From positions 1 to 16,876 of the forward strand of contig CBDCME010000002.1 of NCBI GenBank assembly GCA_965218865.1: 16,876 nucleotides of DNA. The letters are read 5' to 3'. The stretch comes from CBDCME01 sp965218865. GTDB lineage: Bacteria; Pseudomonadota; Alphaproteobacteria; JAAXGF01. Positions within the stretch are counted from its first letter, which is position 1; each line of letters starts with the position of its first letter. Under the pieces are notes generated by a model that did no database searches, was not told the DNA's origin, and saw nothing but the letters and a program-made list of their open reading frames with translations. The position numbers and the translations under genes are program-made. Positions 12,984 through 16,876 of the stretch are shown in pieces.

Positions 12984-15900
12984 ATGACCCGATCATCGCC
13001 CCGCCGCCCGGCGGAAAGCTTCGCGAAAACCTGGACCGCCAACGCCAAGCGGCTGGAGTCGGACGGCCTTTACGACCCGGCGGAGGAGCATGACAGCTGC
13101 GGCGTCGGTCTGATCGCCGCGATCGACGGCAAGCCACGCCGCGAGGTCGTCGTCGCGGGAATCGAGGCGCTGAAGGCGATCTGGCATCGGGGTGCCGTCG
13201 ACGCCGACGGCAAGACCGGCGACGGGGCCGGAATTCACGTCGAAATTCCCCAAGGTTTTTTCAAGGAACACGTCGCCCGCACCGGACACGTGGCCAAGGA
13301 CGGAAAGCTCGCCGTGGGCATGGTTTTCTTGCCCAAGACCGACCTTGGGGCGCAGGAAATCTGTCGCTCGATCGTGGAAACCGAAATTCTCAACTTTGGC
13401 TACCATATCTACGGCTGGCGCCAGGTCCCGATCGACGCCAACATTATCGGCGAAAAAGCAAACGCGACCCGGCCGGAAATCGAACAGATCATGATTGCCA
13501 ACGACCGCGGCAGGGACGACGACCGGTTCGAACGCGACCTGTACGTTATTCGCCGTAAGATCGAACACCAGGTCCTCGAGGAACACATCATCGAGTTTTA
13601 CATGTGCTCGCTCTCGTGCCGGTCGATCATTTACAAGGGCATGTTCCTCGCCGAGCAACTCACCGACTTCTACCCCGATCTGCTCGACGAGCGCTTCATT
13701 TCAAGTTTTTCCATCTACCATCAGCGTTATTCGACCAACACCTTCCCCGCCTGGCGTCTGGCCCAACCCTTCCGCATACTCGCCCACAACGGCGAGATCA
13801 ATACCTTGCGGGGCAATATCAATTGGATGAGATGCCACGAACCCCGCATGGTCAGCGAGGTGTTCGGTCCCCAGAGCGAGGACATCAAACCCGTCATCCA
13901 GCCCGGCAGCTCGGATTCGGCGGCGCTCGACGCCAGTTTCGAGGTTCTGGTGCGGGCCGGCCGCTCGGCCCCGCTGGCCAAGACGCTGCTTATTCCCGAG
14001 GCCTGGTCGAAGGTCGAGGGCATGCCCGAAAAACATCGGGCCCTGTACAATTATTGCAACACGGTCATGGAACCCTGGGACGGACCGGCGGCGATCGCCG
14101 CGACCGACGGCCGTTGGGTGGTCGCCGGCATGGACCGTAACGGGCTGCGGCCGATGCGCTTTACCATCACCGACGGGGGTCTCCTGATCGTCGGCTCCGA
14201 AGCCGGGATGGTGCCGGTACCCGAAAAAACGATCAGGGAAAAGGGCCGTCTCGGCCCGGGGCAAATGATCGCCGTCGATCTCGCCACGGGCACCCTTTAC
14301 CACGACCGTAAATTGAAGGACCACCACGCCGCCCAACGCCCGTACGAGGATTGGGTCAAAAGCATTACCGAATTGAGCGATCTGGTAACGCCCGGAAGCC
14401 CGGAAACCACCGAATTCGAGGGCCACGAACTGCGCCGCCGGCAGGGCGCCGCCGGGTACACCATGGAACTGCTTGAGCTGATCCTCCATCCGATGGTGAA
14501 GGACGCCAAGGAAGCGATCGGCTCCATGGGCGACGACACCCCCTTGGCGGTCCTCTCCCAGCGCTACCGCGGTCTTCACCACTTTTTCCGCCAACGCTTC
14601 AGCCAGGTCACCAACCCGCCGATCGATTCGTTGCGCGAGGCGCGGGTGATGACATTGGCGACGCGTCTCGGGAACCTGGGCAACGTGCTCGACGAGGATG
14701 CCAGTCAGACCGAAATTCTATTGTTGCAGTCGCCGGTGCTGAGCAACGGCGAATTCGAGGTCATTCGCGATCACATGGGGGATGCCTCGGTCGAAATCGA
14801 CGCCACCTTCCCCCTCGACAATGGCGAGGACGGCATGCGCCAAAATGTTCTCGACATCCAGCGCCAAGCCGAGGACGCGGTAAGGGGCGGCTGCGTTCAC
14901 CTCGTTCTCAGCGACAAGGCGATCAGCGCCGAACGAGCCGCGATCCCGATGATCCTCGTCGTCGGCGCCGTGCACACCCATTTGGTACGCCAGGACCTGC
15001 GCACTTTTACCTCCCTGAACGTACGTTCTTCCGAGTGCCTTGACATCCATAACTTCGCTGTCCTCGTCGGAGTCGGCGCGACGACAGTCAACGCCTACCT
15101 CGCGCAGGAATCGATCGCCGATCGCCATCGCCGGGGTCTGTTCCCGGGTTTGTCCCTCGAGGACTGCCTCGCCCGCTTCAAGAAGGCCGTCGACGACGGG
15201 CTCTTGAAGATCATGTCGAAGATGGGCATCTCGGTCATCAGCTCGTATCGCGGCGGTTACAATTTCGAGGCCATAGGCCTCTCGCGCACCCTGGTCGCCA
15301 AGATATTCCCCGGCATGCCGTCGCGGATTTCCGGCATTGGTCACAACGGAATTCAACGCAAGGTGAGCGACCTCCACCGGCGCGGATTCGGAGCCGAGAT
15401 CGGGGCCCTGCCGATCGGCGGCTTCTACCGTTACCGCTCCGGCGGCGAGTCCCATTCCTTCGTACCGTCGCTGGTTCACGTACTGCAAACCGCGGTGGCC
15501 ACCGATTCGTACCAGACCTACCGCAAGTACAGCGAGGGCATGCGCAAGCTGCCGCCGGTCAATCTCCGCGACATGCTGGATTTCGATTCCGACCGCGACC
15601 CGATCTCGTTGGAGGAAATCGAATCGATCACCGGGCTGCGAAAGCGTTTTGTCACTCCGGGAATGTCGTTGGGTGCCCTCAGCCCGGAGGCTCACGAGAC
15701 CTTGACCATTGCCATGAATCGTATCGGCGCCAAGTCGAATTCGGGCGAGGGCGGCGAGGGGCCGGAGCGCTATCAGCCCCGCAAGAACGGCGACAACCCC
15801 AATTCGAGCATCAAGCAGATCGCCTCGGGCCGCTTCGGGGTCACCGCCGACTATCTCAACAACTGCCGCGAGATTCAGATCAAGATCGCCCAGGGCGCCA

Positions 15901-16876
15901 AGCCTGGAGAGGGCGGACAACTTCCCGGCTTCAAGGTCAGCGTCGAGATCGCCCGTTTGCGTCATTCGACTCCAGGCGTGATGCTGATATCACCGCCGCC
16001 CCACCACGACATCTATTCGATCGAGGACCTGGCGCAACTGATTTATGACCTCAAGCAGATCAACCCCGACGCCACGGTGTCGGTCAAACTTGTTGCCCAG
16101 GCCGGTGTCGGCACTGTGGCCAGCGGCGTCGCCAAGGCCAAGGCCGACACGATTCTGATCGCCGGTCATTGCGGCGGCACGGGCGCCAGTCCGCAGACGA
16201 GCATCAAGTATGCCGGGGCGCCGTGGGAGATGGGTCTGGCGGAAACCAACCAGCTCCTCACCCTCAACCGCTTGCGCCACCGGGTCAGCCTCCGGACCGA
16301 CGGCGGAATCCGGACCGGACGCGACGTCGTCATCGCCGCGATGCTCGGCGCCGAGGGCTTCGGTGTCGGCACCACCTCCCTGGTGGCGATGGGCTGCATC
16401 ATCGTTCGCCAGTGCCACAGCAACACCTGCCCCGTGGGCGTATGCACCCAGGATCCCAAGCTGCGCGCGAAGTTCGAGGGCACGGCGGAAAAAGTCGTCA
16501 ACCTGTTCAGTTTCATCGCCGAGGAGGTCCGCGAAATCCTAGCCTCCTTGGGCTACCGAACGCTGAACGAGATCATCGGCCGCACCGACCTATTGACCCA
16601 GGTGAGCCGGGGAAGCGCCTACCTCGACGATCTCGACCTCAACCCCCTCCTGGTTCAGGCCGACCCGACAGGAAACACCCGATATTGCAGTACCGTGGGC
16701 CGGGTCGAAGTCCCCGACACCCTGGACGCGCAAATGATCGATGACGCCCAGGCGGCGCTCCGCGGCGGTGAGCGCATGCAGCTCGCCTACAACATACGCA
16801 ATACCCAACGGGCGATCGGAACCAAACTCAGTTCCATGATTACCCGCCGCTTCGGACTCGCCGGTTTGCAACCCGG
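12984..16876 (+). CDS. gltB: Glutamate synthase [NADPH] large (alpha) subunit (partial, 3' end beyond window)
   Basis: 1297 codons are present without interruption; about 200 more are expected for a normal 1500-residue subunit. A 38-residue propeptide precedes Cys39 in HDSCGVGLIAAIDG, the N-terminal nucleophile of the class II glutaminase after processing. HQRYSTNTFPAW and LAHNGEINTLRGN belong to that domain. The FMN synthase domain shows NSGEGGEGPERY, SGRFGVTADYLN and GTGASPQTSIKYAGAPWEMG. The 3Fe-4S cysteines are C1138, C1144 and C1149 in GCIIVRQCHSNTCPVGVC. The beta-helix domain starts near residue 1230 and is cut. The enzyme makes two glutamates from glutamine and 2-oxoglutarate, with ammonia tunnelled between sites. 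ATG 12984 is preferred because GGAGG lies five bases upstream; an in-frame ATG at 12972 would add four residues. Confidence 0.95.
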   Translation, partial: MTRSSPRRPAESFAKTWTANAKRLESDGLYDPAEEHDSCGVGLIAAIDGKPRREVVVAGIEALKAIWHRGAVDADGKTGDGAGIHVEIPQGFFKEHVARTGHVAKDGKLAVGMVFLPKTDLGAQEICRSIVETEILNFGYHIYGWRQVPIDANIIGEKANATRPEIEQIMIANDRGRDDDRFERDLYVIRRKIEHQVLEEHIIEFYMCSLSCRSIIYKGMFLAEQLTDFYPDLLDERFISSFSIYHQRYSTNTFPAWRLAQPFRILAHNGEINTLRGNINWMRCHEPRMVSEVFGPQSEDIKPVIQPGSSDSAALDASFEVLVRAGRSAPLAKTLLIPEAWSKVEGMPEKHRALYNYCNTVMEPWDGPAAIAATDGRWVVAGMDRNGLRPMRFTITDGGLLIVGSEAGMVPVPEKTIREKGRLGPGQMIAVDLATGTLYHDRKLKDHHAAQRPYEDWVKSITELSDLVTPGSPETTEFEGHELRRRQGAAGYTMELLELILHPMVKDAKEAIGSMGDDTPLAVLSQRYRGLHHFFRQRFSQVTNPPIDSLREARVMTLATRLGNLGNVLDEDASQTEILLLQSPVLSNGEFEVIRDHMGDASVEIDATFPLDNGEDGMRQNVLDIQRQAEDAVRGGCVHLVLSDKAISAERAAIPMILVVGAVHTHLVRQDLRTFTSLNVRSSECLDIHNFAVLVGVGATTVNAYLAQESIADRHRRGLFPGLSLEDCLARFKKAVDDGLLKIMSKMGISVISSYRGGYNFEAIGLSRTLVAKIFPGMPSRISGIGHNGIQRKVSDLHRRGFGAEIGALPIGGFYRYRSGGESHSFVPSLVHVLQTAVATDSYQTYRKYSEGMRKLPPVNLRDMLDFDSDRDPISLEEIESITGLRKRFVTPGMSLGALSPEAHETLTIAMNRIGAKSNSGEGGEGPERYQPRKNGDNPNSSIKQIASGRFGVTADYLNNCREIQIKIAQGAKPGEGGQLPGFKVSVEIARLRHSTPGVMLISPPPHHDIYSIEDLAQLIYDLKQINPDATVSVKLVAQAGVGTVASGVAKAKADTILIAGHCGGTGASPQTSIKYAGAPWEMGLAETNQLLTLNRLRHRVSLRTDGGIRTGRDVVIAAMLGAEGFGVGTTSLVAMGCIIVRQCHSNTCPVGVCTQDPKLRAKFEGTAEKVVNLFSFIAEEVREILASLGYRTLNEIIGRTDLLTQVSRGSAYLDDLDLNPLLVQADPTGNTRYCSTVGRVEVPDTLDAQMIDDAQAALRGGERMQLAYNIRNTQRAIGTKLSSMITRRFGLAGLQP

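Noticed and set aside
14718..15965. Long open frame of 415 codons on the minus strand inside gltB
   Set aside because: It lies wholly opposite a clearly conserved gltB frame, has no recognisable domain and is the expected mirror of G+C-rich codon use. The same applies to 13701-14594 (minus), 1049-1873 (minus, opposite cnoX) and 8126-9277 (plus, opposite the aldolase).
1..16876. tRNA or rRNA genes, CRISPR arrays, insertion sequences, attachment sites
   Set aside because: Reading both strands showed no cloverleaf sequence, no regularly spaced repeats, no transposase or integrase and no terminal inverted repeats with target duplications.

Overview
The window is ordinary chromosomal DNA from a G+C-rich alphaproteobacterium. 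The closest likely relatives are the Rhodospirillales/Azospirillum group, inferred from the gltD-gltB order, the Azospirillum-like spacing of cysteines in GltD and GltB, a eukaryote-type class I aldolase, and a ProXp-ala/CnoX/LON/Trm112/DUF971 gene string of the kind I know from alphaproteobacteria. I see no insertion sequence, phage gene, CRISPR array, tRNA or rRNA.

Layout. Positions 1-370 (minus) hold the N-terminus of the 16S rRNA methyltransferase RsmB, cut by the window edge. Diverging from it on the plus strand (469-3267) is a tightly packed quality-control string: a ProXp-ala-type trans-editing deacylase, the thioredoxin-TPR chaperone CnoX, a LON substrate-binding-domain protein, a Trm112-like protein and a DUF971 protein. 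Two of these five, the deacylase and the LON-domain gene, each carry one single-base frameshift inside an otherwise well-conserved reading frame. These are either recent mutations or sequence errors. Positions 3291-6571 (minus) hold a three-gene envelope module read right to left: an exported proline-rich protein with a degenerate OmpA-like end, a MotA/TolQ/ExbB-type channel protein, and a MotB-like protein with a long coiled coil and an intact peptidoglycan-binding OmpA domain. The 114-bp gap between the channel and MotB-like genes holds a 14-bp perfect palindrome and a 10-bp-arm hairpin that overlaps the channel gene's stop codon.

Positions 6827-9268 (minus) are a compact operon: class I fructose-bisphosphate aldolase, elongation factor P and an inositol-monophosphatase family protein. 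Diverging from it (9456-10403, plus) is an atypical SDR/NDUFA9-like NAD(P)-binding protein. It converges on uppP (10417-11214, minus), the undecaprenyl-diphosphatase. A 314-bp AT-rich intergenic region then separates uppP from the gltD-gltB operon (plus), which encodes the NADPH-dependent glutamate synthase. gltD starts with TTG behind a perfect Shine-Dalgarno sequence. gltB runs off the right edge after 1297 codons.

Most genes are recognisable housekeeping functions. The least understood parts are the stator-like envelope module and its structured internal spacer. No clear new defence or mobile system is visible.
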